Assembly (NCBI GenBank): GCA_018816525.1
Contig: JAHIVV010000063.1
Span: forward strand, 1 to 45,765
Length of the DNA stretch: 45,765 nucleotides
Reading direction: 5' to 3'
Source of the DNA: Elusimicrobiota bacterium
GTDB taxonomy: Bacteria > Elusimicrobiota > Endomicrobiia > CG1-02-37-114 > XYA2-FULL-39-19
In this document: positions 33,804 through 41,700 of the stretch, one piece after another
How the letters are laid out: every line of letters begins with the position of its first letter
How positions within the stretch are numbered: position 1 is the first letter of the stretch
The notes under the pieces: model-generated
What the model was told of the DNA's origin: nothing
Databases searched by the model: none
Seen by the model: the letters and a program-made list of their open reading frames with translations, nothing else
Position numbers and translations under genes: made by a program

Positions 33804-34919
33804 ATGAACAATAATTTTCAGTTTTATTTGCCTGCAAGAATTATTTTTGGAAAAAGCGCGGTTAATTCGCTTCCTGAAGCTGTATATAAGGAAGAAAACT
33901 GTGTTTTGTTGGTTACGGGAAGTAAGTCAGCCAGAAATACCGGGCTTGCCGATAAAGTTAAAACGATACTGAAAGATAAAAAAATAATTCTGTTTGATAA
34001 AGTAGCGCCTGAACCGGATACTGAAATTATTGACGAAGGAATAAAGCTGGCAAAACAAAATAATTGCAAAGCTGTCATCGGACTTGGCGGGGGAAGCGCG
34101 CTGGATGTAGCCAAAGCCGTTGCCGCCCTGGTGCATGAAAAGAGTTTTATTAGTGTGGCGGATTTTCTCGAAGTTGACGGCACCCGAAAGCTCTTAATAC
34201 CAGGCGTGCCCTTCATCGCAGTGCCAACAACGTCAGGAACCGGTTCGGAAGTTACAAAGAATTCTGTAATTATAAATAAAAAACTTGCCAATAAGCGGAG
34301 TTTGCGTTCGGATTTAATTTTTGCGCGCTGTGCGATAGTTGACCCGGAGCTTACGCTTACCCTTTCAGCAAAAATGACTGCAGAAACCGGCCTGGACGCG
34401 CTTACGCACACAATTGAGGGTTATATTTCAAAAAAATCTAACAAATTCACTGATGCGATGGCAATTAAAAGCATTGAATTGGTACAAGAATCGTTAATTA
34501 CCGCTGTAAAATATCCCGATAATTATGAAGCGCGCGAAAAAATGTCGCTTGCATCGCTTTATGGCGGAATATTGATTGCAAATTCCGGTGTCGGCCTGGT
34601 TCATGCAATAGCGCCCTTCCTGGGTTCGCTATATGGAACCACTCATGGGTTGGCTGTTGCAGTTCTTCTTCCTTATATGATGGAATATAATATGCCGTCA
34701 ACTGAAGGGAAAATAGACGATGAGTTAATCGCGGCTGTTAAAAACATTTCGGAAGAAATCGGTATTCCTCAGGCGCTTAAAGAATTAGGCATACCGGAAA
34801 AAGATATTCCTTTGATAGCCGAAAAATCCATGACTTCTGTTTCAATAAAAATAAACCCTGCGCCTATTGACTATAACAGCATGGTAAAACTGCTTCAAAA
34901 GTGTTGGGCCGGTTCCTGA
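33804..34919 (+). CDS. Iron-containing alcohol dehydrogenase
   Basis: 371 residues of the type III (group III) alcohol dehydrogenase family: the NAD-binding loop VIGLGGGSALDVAKAVA, PTTSGTGSEVTKNSVI, and the metal-site residues in DPELT, TGLDALTHTIEGYI, GLVHAIAPFLG and GTTHGLAVAVLLP (Asp and three His). It interconverts an alcohol and an aldehyde with NAD(P)H; the substrate is unknown. No Shine-Dalgarno sequence is obvious before the ATG. It stands alone, between the Cys-rich protein and the 5'-nucleotidase. Confidence 0.95.
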   Translation: MNNNFQFYLPARIIFGKSAVNSLPEAVYKEENCVLLVTGSKSARNTGLADKVKTILKDKKIILFDKVAPEPDTEIIDEGIKLAKQNNCKAVIGLGGGSALDVAKAVAALVHEKSFISVADFLEVDGTRKLLIPGVPFIAVPTTSGTGSEVTKNSVIINKKLANKRSLRSDLIFARCAIVDPELTLTLSAKMTAETGLDALTHTIEGYISKKSNKFTDAMAIKSIELVQESLITAVKYPDNYEAREKMSLASLYGGILIANSGVGLVHAIAPFLGSLYGTTHGLAVAVLLPYMMEYNMPSTEGKIDDELIAAVKNISEEIGIPQALKELGIPEKDIPLIAEKSMTSVSIKINPAPIDYNSMVKLLQKCWAGS

Positions 34920-34953
34920 AATTATAAGGTAAAGAATTTCAGGATGTCGCACC

Positions 34954-36432
34954 ATGCTCAAAAATAAATTCATGAAAAGGTTAGTTCTACTAATTTTTAG
35001 CGTCTTTTTGTCAGCGCAGTTAATTTTTGCTAAAAATCCGGCAAAGGTAACAATTTTAAGCATGAATGACTTCCATGCAGAATTTAATAAAGCGGCAATA
35101 ATTTCTTCTTATATAAATTATTACAGAAAAAATCAGAATAATGTTGTTTGGGTGATGTCGGGAGATTATTTTAAAGGTTCGGCCCTGGATTCTATATCAA
35201 AAGGGAAAGCGTCCATAGAAATACTCAACAAATTTGCGCCGGATGCGCTTTCCCTGGGTAATCACGAGTTTGATTGGGGCGCAGATATATTGGAAAAACG
35301 AATGAAGGAGGCCAAATTTCCTTTTGTTTGCTCAAATATTGTTTATGAATCAAATCCCGAAAAGTATTTTGCCCAGCCGTATTTGATAAAAGAAATAAAC
35401 GGCGTAAAAATATTGTTTATTGGAATCATAATGGAAAATCTGGACAGCCTTATCGGAAAAGACAGGGCTCTTGGCCTGAAAGTTTTACCCATTAAGGATA
35501 CAATTGAAAAAATATGTAAAAAGTATGGTAAAGACGCAAATTTGACGGTTGTTTTATCACATCAGGGTTTGCGGGAAGATGAATTGTTAGCAAAAGAATT
35601 AGCGCCTGATGCGGGTGTGGATATAATAGCCGGCGGCCATAGCCATGCTTTGACAGAAAATCCTGAAAAAATTAACGATATAATCATAACCCAGGACGGA
35701 GCTAAAGGAAAAACTTTGGGCAAATTGGATGTAACGGTTGACTTGGAAAGCCGTTCTGTAAAAGATTATGATTGGAAACTTATCCCTATGGTTGAAACAA
35801 ATGAAATAAAACCGGATAAAACTGTAACTGAATTGCTTGAAAAGGAAGAAAAAGTTTTTGCTCCCGGTATCAACGAAGTTATCGGCAGATTAACCGCCCC
35901 CTGCGATTTCCATAATTTTTCCTGCGATGCAATCCTGGAACAATTGGTAGTCGACAGCTGTTTCACAAATTCCGGGGGAATCCGCAAGGGCCTGGCAGGG
36001 CCGGAAATAAAAATCAGAGATATCTGGGAAATATTTCCGTTTGATGATTATTGGATAAAATTCAAAATAACACCCAGGCAGTTGTGGCAGTTAATTGAAA
36101 GTAATATAAAATTTGAAAGCGAGCGTGTAATTTTTTCAAAGTCAGTGAAGTACACCTATGATAGTTCTCTTGAGAAAGGCCGGCGTTTAATAGAAGTTAA
36201 AATAAACAATAAAAAAATTGACAGGAATGATGACAAAAAATTATATTCCTGCGCAACCACGGATTATTTGTGGAATAAGATTAAGGGTACGGAGGATTTT
36301 AAGAAAAACGGCGGTTATCAGGAATTGAAAGATAATGATTACAAGGATTTATACATAGATTACATCAGGAAACACAAAGTGATTGAATCAAAATTGGATG
36401 ATAGAGCGAAAGATATTTCGCAATGGAGATAA
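34954..36432 (+). CDS. Secreted 5'-nucleotidase/2',3'-cyclic phosphodiesterase family protein
   Basis: 492 residues. The N-terminal signal peptide (KRLVLLIFSVFLSAQLIFA) suggests export; the start could be 34954 or the ATG at 34972. The metallophosphoesterase domain has ILSMNDFHAEF (family D-x-H), VMSGDYFKGS, SLGNHEFDWG, VLSHQG and AGGHSHALTEN, a full dinuclear-metal set. The C-terminal 5'-nucleotidase domain contains FTNSGGIRKG and the substrate-stacking IFPFDDYW region. It would release phosphate and nucleosides from nucleotides in the periplasm. Confidence 0.94.
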   Translation: MLKNKFMKRLVLLIFSVFLSAQLIFAKNPAKVTILSMNDFHAEFNKAAIISSYINYYRKNQNNVVWVMSGDYFKGSALDSISKGKASIEILNKFAPDALSLGNHEFDWGADILEKRMKEAKFPFVCSNIVYESNPEKYFAQPYLIKEINGVKILFIGIIMENLDSLIGKDRALGLKVLPIKDTIEKICKKYGKDANLTVVLSHQGLREDELLAKELAPDAGVDIIAGGHSHALTENPEKINDIIITQDGAKGKTLGKLDVTVDLESRSVKDYDWKLIPMVETNEIKPDKTVTELLEKEEKVFAPGINEVIGRLTAPCDFHNFSCDAILEQLVVDSCFTNSGGIRKGLAGPEIKIRDIWEIFPFDDYWIKFKITPRQLWQLIESNIKFESERVIFSKSVKYTYDSSLEKGRRLIEVKINNKKIDRNDDKKLYSCATTDYLWNKIKGTEDFKKNGGYQELKDNDYKDLYIDYIRKHKVIESKLDDRAKDISQWR

Positions 36433-36447
36433 CTAAATAGGTGCTAA

Positions 36448-36615
36448 TTGTGTGTTTTGGGCAGGCTGTACTATAAATTATCCATTTTAAGGTTTTTGGG
36501 CAAAATAATAAATGCTTTAACTTTATGCGTAGGTTTTTTACTGGTTGCGTTTCATTTTCCTAAACGCGGCCTGCATGATATGACAGCGAACACGAAAGTA
36601 GTATATACAAAATGA
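36448..36615 (+). CDS. Possible small membrane protein, 55 residues, in the gap before parB
   Basis: The 236-nt gap between the nucleotidase and parB holds one short frame from TTG 36448 to TGA 36613-36615, with an AGGTG four bases before the TTG. It encodes one hydrophobic helix (FLGKIINALTLCVGFLLVAF) flanked by basic residues. It may be a real small membrane protein, the stub of a deleted gene, or chance. Downstream, an imperfect hairpin (CCCGTATTTTCC with GGGAAACGGG) precedes the parB ribosome site. Confidence 0.25.
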   Translation: MCVLGRLYYKLSILRFLGKIINALTLCVGFLLVAFHFPKRGLHDMTANTKVVYTK

Positions 36616-36669
36616 TAGGCCCCGTATTTTCCTTTAATGGGAAACGGGATCCCTACTTGGGAGGTTTAA

Positions 36670-37548
36670 GTGGCAAAAGGATTAGGCAGGGGGTTAGAAG
36701 CGCTTATACCCGGGGGAATTTTGGGAAAACAACCGGATATAAGAGGGGAAGAAATACTCAAGCTTACGCTTGATAAAATCAAACCAAACAAATACCAGGC
36801 GAGGAAAAAGTTTGACATTGAAAAGCTTACGGAACTAGCGCAGTCCATAAAAGAAAAAGGGGTCATTCAGCCGCTTATTGTAAGCCCTTCGCTGATTCCC
36901 GGTGAATTTGAACTTATTGCCGGCGAGCGCAGGTACCGCGCCTGCAAAATGACAGGGCTTAAGGAAATTCCTGCCATTGTCCGCCATGTTAACGACAAAG
37001 AACGTTCGCAGATTTCCCTGATAGAAAATATCCAGCGTGAAGATTTAGACCCTATCGAAGAAGCCAATGGTTTTAAATCAATAATTGAAGAATTCAAACT
37101 TACCCAGGAAGAACTTGCCAAACTGGTAGGCAAAGAAAGGTCTGTTGTAGCGAATACTTTGAGATTATTAAATCTGCCTGAAGAAATTCAGGAGCTGGTT
37201 TCAAGCGGCTCTATAACTTCAGGCCATGCCAGGACGCTAGCAGGGATCCCTGAAAGCGACAAGCAGAAAGAACTGCTAAAAAGGATACAACGGGAAAAAC
37301 TTACCGTAAGGGAAATTGAAAATATTGTTAAAGACTGGAAATCAGAAATCCGCCGGAGCGGCGGGAAGCCTGTAAAGCGCAAACGCTCGGCAGAACTGAT
37401 TGATTTTGAAAATAATCTGCAGAAAGCGCTGGGAACGAAAGTGCAGGTGTTTTCCCGCGGTAAAAAAGGGAAAATAATTATCCACTTTTATTCTCTTGAA
37501 GAACTTGATAAAATAGTAAGGGAGCTGAAGAAAAGCAGGAACCCCTAA
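36670..37548 (+). CDS. parB: Chromosome-partitioning protein ParB
   Basis: A 292-residue parS-binding CTPase. It starts MAKGLGRGLEALIPGG (typical ParB start, GTG codon, GGGAGG site), then the N-terminal CTP-binding domain (KPNKYQARKKF, VIQPLIV, LIAGERRYRACK, IENIQREDLDPIEEA), the HTH (LTQEELAKLVGKERSVVANTLRLLNLP) and a C-terminal dimerisation segment. It should bind the two parS-like sites at 28421 and 30010 and stimulate ParA. It is separated from parA by six open genes or remnants, and followed 24 nt later by a PASTA-domain protein. Confidence 0.96.
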   Translation: MAKGLGRGLEALIPGGILGKQPDIRGEEILKLTLDKIKPNKYQARKKFDIEKLTELAQSIKEKGVIQPLIVSPSLIPGEFELIAGERRYRACKMTGLKEIPAIVRHVNDKERSQISLIENIQREDLDPIEEANGFKSIIEEFKLTQEELAKLVGKERSVVANTLRLLNLPEEIQELVSSGSITSGHARTLAGIPESDKQKELLKRIQREKLTVREIENIVKDWKSEIRRSGGKPVKRKRSAELIDFENNLQKALGTKVQVFSRGKKGKIIIHFYSLEELDKIVRELKKSRNP

Positions 37549-37572
37549 GGGGAAACTAAGGAGGAAGCACCT

Positions 37573-38430
37573 ATGACCAGAGGAAAGATTTTTGCCATTT
37601 CGTTTTTTACGTCGCTGATAGTTTCAGCAGGAGTTTTTATTTTAATGTACCTTTACGTCGTGCCGTTAATTATTGCTAACCAGAAATTCAGCCTTCCCAA
37701 CGTAACCGGCGCAAAGCTTGAAACCGTAAAACTGACGCTGGAAAGCAAGGGTTTGAATTTCAGCCTTAATGGCGAAGAAAATGACCCGCTTGTCTCTGCC
37801 GGAAGCGTATTAAAGCAGGAACCCCTGGCAGGAACGCTTGTAAAGAAAAACGATATAGTAAAACTTGTGGTAAGCAAGGGCAAAAAAATGGCCGCGGTGC
37901 CTAACGTATTAAATATGCCTGTTGAACAGGCAGCCATAGAGATTACCAAAGCCGGCCTTATACCGGATAAAATGGACAGAGAAATTTCGCCGGCAGTTCC
38001 TAAGGGTTATGTAATATCGTTGGACCCCCAGCCGGGGGCTTCCGTTGATTTCGGCACAAAAGTTAATTTATTAGTCAGCGGCGGGCAGCCGAAAACAGTA
38101 AAAGCAAAACCAGCGCCAAAACCAAAGCCGATAGAAATACCGAAAGAAATGGTTCCGGATGTTGTTGGAAAATATTTTGATGAAGCCCGGAAAATACTTG
38201 AAAGCAAGGGGTTTAAATTAGGCAAGCTAAGCAAATCTTACAGCGATGACCAGGATTTTGATATAGTTTTGAGCCAATATCCTAAAGCGGGAATGAGCGC
38301 TAATAAGGGGTCTGAGGTAAAAATAACGATTAATTCAGAAGTTCAGAATCCGAATGCTTCCCAGGCGGCGCCGGTTGCGCCTGCAGCTCCGGTTGAAACA
38401 GAGACAGTTCCATCGGCAGAGGATGAATAG
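37573..38430 (+). CDS. Membrane-anchored protein with three PASTA domains and no kinase
   Basis: 285 residues: a short cytosolic tail, one membrane helix (about 8-33), then PASTA 1 (about 39-104), PASTA 2 (about 107-172), a Pro/Lys-rich linker (KAKPAPKPKPIEIPKE), PASTA 3 (about 193-256), and an Ala/Pro/Glu-rich tail. PASTA repeats bind peptidoglycan or muropeptides and normally sit on Ser/Thr kinases or PBPs; no enzymatic domain is present here. An AAGGAGGAAG site and the 24-nt distance put it in the parB operon, suggesting a cell-wall link to the chromosome-segregation operon. Confidence 0.92.
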   Translation: MTRGKIFAISFFTSLIVSAGVFILMYLYVVPLIIANQKFSLPNVTGAKLETVKLTLESKGLNFSLNGEENDPLVSAGSVLKQEPLAGTLVKKNDIVKLVVSKGKKMAAVPNVLNMPVEQAAIEITKAGLIPDKMDREISPAVPKGYVISLDPQPGASVDFGTKVNLLVSGGQPKTVKAKPAPKPKPIEIPKEMVPDVVGKYFDEARKILESKGFKLGKLSKSYSDDQDFDIVLSQYPKAGMSANKGSEVKITINSEVQNPNASQAAPVAPAAPVETETVPSAEDE

Positions 38431-38462
38431 GCGCAATAATCTCAATTTTGAAATTTCAAATC

Positions 38463-39497
38463 TCAGATAATCAACTGTCCGCAGGCGGCGCCTATATCAG
38501 TGCCTCTTGATTCGCGGATAATAGCTGTCAAACCGGTGTCACAGATATAATCCTTGAAAGCCTGGACGTTTTCTCTTGAAGGCGGTTTGTATCTTTCCAC
38601 TCCGGTGGGATTGTAGGGTATCAGGTTTATCTGGACTTTATCATTCCAGGTGAGGTTTCTTCCGACAAGCGTTGCCAGGGCGGCCGCATCCGCCTGGGTG
38701 TTATTTACCCCGTCAATCAAAACATATTCTACCGTAATTTTTGATTTTGTTTTCCTGCCGTATTCCAGGCCTGCCACGAGTATGTCTTCTACAAAATAAG
38801 GAATTTTTCCGGTTATGATTTTTTCCCGCGTCTCGTCGTTTGGGGCATGGAGCGAAAGCGCCAGGCGCACGGCAATGTTTTCGTCAGCTAATTTCACAAT
38901 TTGGGGCACAAACCCGGCTGAGGAAAGCACAATTTTGCGCCTGCCGTAGCCAAATTGGTTCGGGTCAACCAGTGATTTTATCGCGCTGACTACATTGTCA
39001 TAATTAAGCAGGGGTTCGCCCATACCCATAAAAAGAATACTGTCAATAACAGCCCCGCTGTCTTTTTCCACCTGCAAAATCTGCTCCAGGATTTCTCCGC
39101 GGCTTAAATTTCTTTTAAAAGGCACTTTTCCTGAAGCGCAGAAAGAACATTTTATTGGACAGCCGATTTGGGTGGACAAACATATTGAATTTCTGTTTTC
39201 ATGAGGCAGAAAAACAGTAATTACTTCAAAGCCATCCAAAGTTTTAAAACTGTATCTTACAGAAGCGTCAATTTTTGAAGTTTTTTTATCTTTTAAAGTG
39301 AAAGAACGCAGGTAAAAATTTTCCTCCAAATGTTTGCGGAAATCAACGGGCAGGTTGCTGAATTCAGCAAATGAATCAACTTTTTTCTTATATAGCCATT
39401 CAAGAATCTGCTTTGCCCGGAACTTTGTTAAAAGTTTTTCAAGGACATATTTTCCAATTTGCTCCGGATCAAGATCTAATATAAATATTTTATTCAT
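38463..39497 (-). CDS. rlmN: 23S rRNA (A2503)/tRNA (A37) C2-methyltransferase RlmN
   Basis: A 344-residue radical SAM methyltransferase. The cluster motif is C113-PIK-C117-SF-C120 within STQIGCPIKCSFCASG; also ILFMGMGEPLLNYDNV, VLSSAGFVPQI, LALSLHAPNDETR, PYNPTG, and the C-terminal methyl-transfer Cys C339 in GAACGQL. A normal complete RlmN. It follows the pilus operon on the minus strand and is convergent with the PASTA gene (32-nt gap). Confidence 0.97.
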   Translation of the reverse strand: MNKIFILDLDPEQIGKYVLEKLLTKFRAKQILEWLYKKKVDSFAEFSNLPVDFRKHLEENFYLRSFTLKDKKTSKIDASVRYSFKTLDGFEVITVFLPHENRNSICLSTQIGCPIKCSFCASGKVPFKRNLSRGEILEQILQVEKDSGAVIDSILFMGMGEPLLNYDNVVSAIKSLVDPNQFGYGRRKIVLSSAGFVPQIVKLADENIAVRLALSLHAPNDETREKIITGKIPYFVEDILVAGLEYGRKTKSKITVEYVLIDGVNNTQADAAALATLVGRNLTWNDKVQINLIPYNPTGVERYKPPSRENVQAFKDYICDTGLTAIIRESRGTDIGAACGQLII

Positions 39498-39518
39498 TTT
39501 TTTTTACATATCAACTTA

Positions 39519-39671
39519 TCAGCATATTAACGCCTTTCCGTTAGTTATGATTTTTTCTAAAAGTAAATCGGTTTCTTGCGCATTCATAAAAATCTGAAAG
39601 CCAAGAGCGGAAAATCCGGAAAGGAAAATAGAAAAATAAATAGCAGGTAAGTAAAATTTGATAGTTTTCAT
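39519..39671 (-). CDS. Small membrane protein, 50 residues, possibly a gene remnant
   Basis: The ATG (39671-39669) overlaps the stop of the upstream PilX-like gene (TGATG), so it would be translated by coupling. It has one hydrophobic segment, FYLPAIYFSIFLSGFSALGF, then QIFMNAQETDLLLEKII and a short tail. The 'fLSGfsALgfQi' pattern resembles the first helix of membrane-embedded spermidine-synthase-like proteins, so this may be the N-terminus of such a gene joined to another end by deletion. Equally, it may be a genuine small pilus-operon protein. Confidence 0.4.
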   Translation of the reverse strand: MKTIKFYLPAIYFSIFLSGFSALGFQIFMNAQETDLLLEKIITNGKALIC

Positions 39672-41194
39672 CAGGGCCAAGTAGTAGAACTTGGTGGAAT
39701 CTCTTGCCACAGTTTGCGGACTAAAACAACATTTAATGCAGGTAGATCTAGGGAATCATCATAGAAAATAATAAAACTTTCAGAGCAATCATGTTCGGAT
39801 GTATTGCCTACAATCCAGGCAGCGCCAAAAATATCCATAGGGTTGTCGATTTGAAGATTTTTACCCACATAAAGGAACCCTTTTATACCGATATCAGTGC
39901 TAGACGCATTGGGAGGATTATGCCCTCGGGTCCAGGTTTCGCCGCCAAATCTAAAAGTTTTTCTGGTTTTTTGATAGCCGTCATCGCCGGGATATTCATT
40001 TGTTGCTGAAGTGTCATAATAACTATCAACGCCTGTTCTTTGAATTAAGGTATATTCCTTGTAGGCTTCCTCCGGAATATTCCTACCGGGAGCGGCGCTG
40101 ACATCTATAAAATCATAACTAAGGTTATCCAGGGCGTTATTTTCTAGATTTCCGCGAACAATAAAGTTTCCAACGACTCCCCACCCAGCATTATAACCAT
40201 ACGGATACCCCGCCACATCTCTATCGTTGACCCAGAATACTTTGTCTCCATTGTCATCCCAGTACCAGGTACGATTAGCTAATTTAAAAGGATGTTTGAA
40301 CAAATTTTGGACATGCGGCAGACCAGAGTGATCGTTTCCCGGTTCCTTGCAAGTAGTCGCATCTACCCAGCCGCCTTCTCCTGCGTCATATACTTGCCAC
40401 CATTTTAGCCCTGTATAATTTTTCATTTTTGAACAACCAAAAACGTTTAATGTATTGATAACGTATGGGACGGTTCCCTGATAGACTGTTACATTAATTG
40501 CTGCTGAAGAACGCAACGCATCGAAGTCCAATAGCGGTAAATCAGGAACATCGTAGTCAGACCACCATTCCATATTGTCTGTATTCGGAGGATTCATTCC
40601 GTTTGTGTCTCTGGCGTAGCCTGCTTGGTTGCAAGTCACAACCTGTCTTGAATATTTTCTTGGGAAATAATCCTGCGCCGCGGCTGCGTTAGTAATCTCT
40701 ATATTACCATGCGACATTATGGGCCCCCAATGGACAGAGAACGCGTTTCCCATGGTTATGGTGTCTTTAGATATAATTGCTCCCGGAATTACCTGGTTGC
40801 GGAATATTGCTTTTATTGCCCGTATTTCGTTTAATGTAGAATCTTTGCCTTCAGCAGTAACTGTTACTTCGCATGAACTAGGTCCTGAAGTGAATTTAAT
40901 TCTATAAATTCCGCCGGAAATGTCGGTATACGTTGTATCAAAATTATAACCATTTGTAATTTTACCTTTAGAGGCCATGTCCCAGGTTGAAGTTGAACTT
41001 TTAAGTTTCCACATGCCGCGGTCAATACCAGTTTCAGCTAAGTTGAACGCCACGGACTTTCTCTGTTGTTTTACTGACCATTTTGTTTGATTTTGGGTCC
41101 AGTAAATAAGTCCGGGTATGATTACCGTTAAAAACAGCATTATGGCAATAACGATAGCTAACACTTGTCCTTTATTTCCTTTTTGAGTAAACAT
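39671..41194 (-). CDS. PilX-like pilus assembly protein
   Basis: 507 residues. The N-terminus (GQVLAIVIAIMLFLTVIIPG) has the membrane helix of PilX-type pilus proteins, and VAFNLAETGIDRGMWKLK is the 'AEaG...' continuation of that family. The large remainder, rich in Trp, Tyr, Asp and Asn, has no recognised domain and is probably a surface-exposed beta-rich part. It lies 14 nt downstream of a prepilin gene and is part of a three- or four-gene pilus operon. It is far longer than PilX of model organisms (about 160-200 residues). Confidence 0.72.
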   Translation of the reverse strand: MFTQKGNKGQVLAIVIAIMLFLTVIIPGLIYWTQNQTKWSVKQQRKSVAFNLAETGIDRGMWKLKSSTSTWDMASKGKITNGYNFDTTYTDISGGIYRIKFTSGPSSCEVTVTAEGKDSTLNEIRAIKAIFRNQVIPGAIISKDTITMGNAFSVHWGPIMSHGNIEITNAAAAQDYFPRKYSRQVVTCNQAGYARDTNGMNPPNTDNMEWWSDYDVPDLPLLDFDALRSSAAINVTVYQGTVPYVINTLNVFGCSKMKNYTGLKWWQVYDAGEGGWVDATTCKEPGNDHSGLPHVQNLFKHPFKLANRTWYWDDNGDKVFWVNDRDVAGYPYGYNAGWGVVGNFIVRGNLENNALDNLSYDFIDVSAAPGRNIPEEAYKEYTLIQRTGVDSYYDTSATNEYPGDDGYQKTRKTFRFGGETWTRGHNPPNASSTDIGIKGFLYVGKNLQIDNPMDIFGAAWIVGNTSEHDCSESFIIFYDDSLDLPALNVVLVRKLWQEIPPSSTTWP

Positions 41195-41208
41195 TTTATA
41201 TCCCCCCG

Positions 41209-41700
41209 TTAGTTCATAACTCTAACTTTTTCAGATGCCATATGCAGCGCTTTGGATTGTAAATCATAGAGATTTTGTTCTAAAGTAAAAGAGACTGATA
41301 TAAGGGCCATATCATATGATTGAGGGAAAGCGAACGCCACATAGCGCAAATTTTTTGTCATAATTTTCGTATAAATATTTTTAATTCGTGTAATATTTCT
41401 GCCGTTTTGATAGTAAGTAACACTGCTGTTATCTATAGTAACGAAATTTATACGCGAATAATACGGCTGACCAGACAAAGAATCAATTGTTATTGTGCTA
41501 TTTTTTGCCTGTCTTAAATCTTTTGAGATAAAGTCCATTAATATTCTTGATTCTTGTTGTAATTCCAGAGTTACCGTATTAATTTTATAGAATTTGTATA
41601 TTTCATTAATCATCTTAGGAAGCCCCAATGATAAAATACCTAGAAGAGCAACTACGGTTAATAATTCAATCAGGGTAAAACCATTTTTTTTCTTTACCAT
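41209..41700 (-). CDS. Type IV prepilin-like protein (PilW/GspJ-like)
   Basis: 163 residues. The leader MVKKKNG is followed by the prepilin peptidase site and methylation helix G-FTLIELLTVVALLGILSLG (Glu at +5). The body fits minor pseudopilins of the PilW/GspJ type (LQQESRILMDFISKDLRQA). It overlaps the upstream giant prepilin gene by 7 nt, so the two are translationally coupled. It is a minor pilin likely to sit in the priming or tip complex. Confidence 0.88.
   Translation of the reverse strand: MVKKKNGFTLIELLTVVALLGILSLGLPKMINEIYKFYKINTVTLELQQESRILMDFISKDLRQAKNSTITIDSLSGQPYYSRINFVTIDNSSVTYYQNGRNITRIKNIYTKIMTKNLRYVAFAFPQSYDMALISVSFTLEQNLYDLQSKALHMASEKVRVMN

Noticed and set aside
38431-38462. 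A short TTGAAATTTCAA palindrome between the PASTA gene and rlmN.
   Set aside because: Too short and AT-rich to be distinguished from chance, and it has no promoter or terminator geometry.
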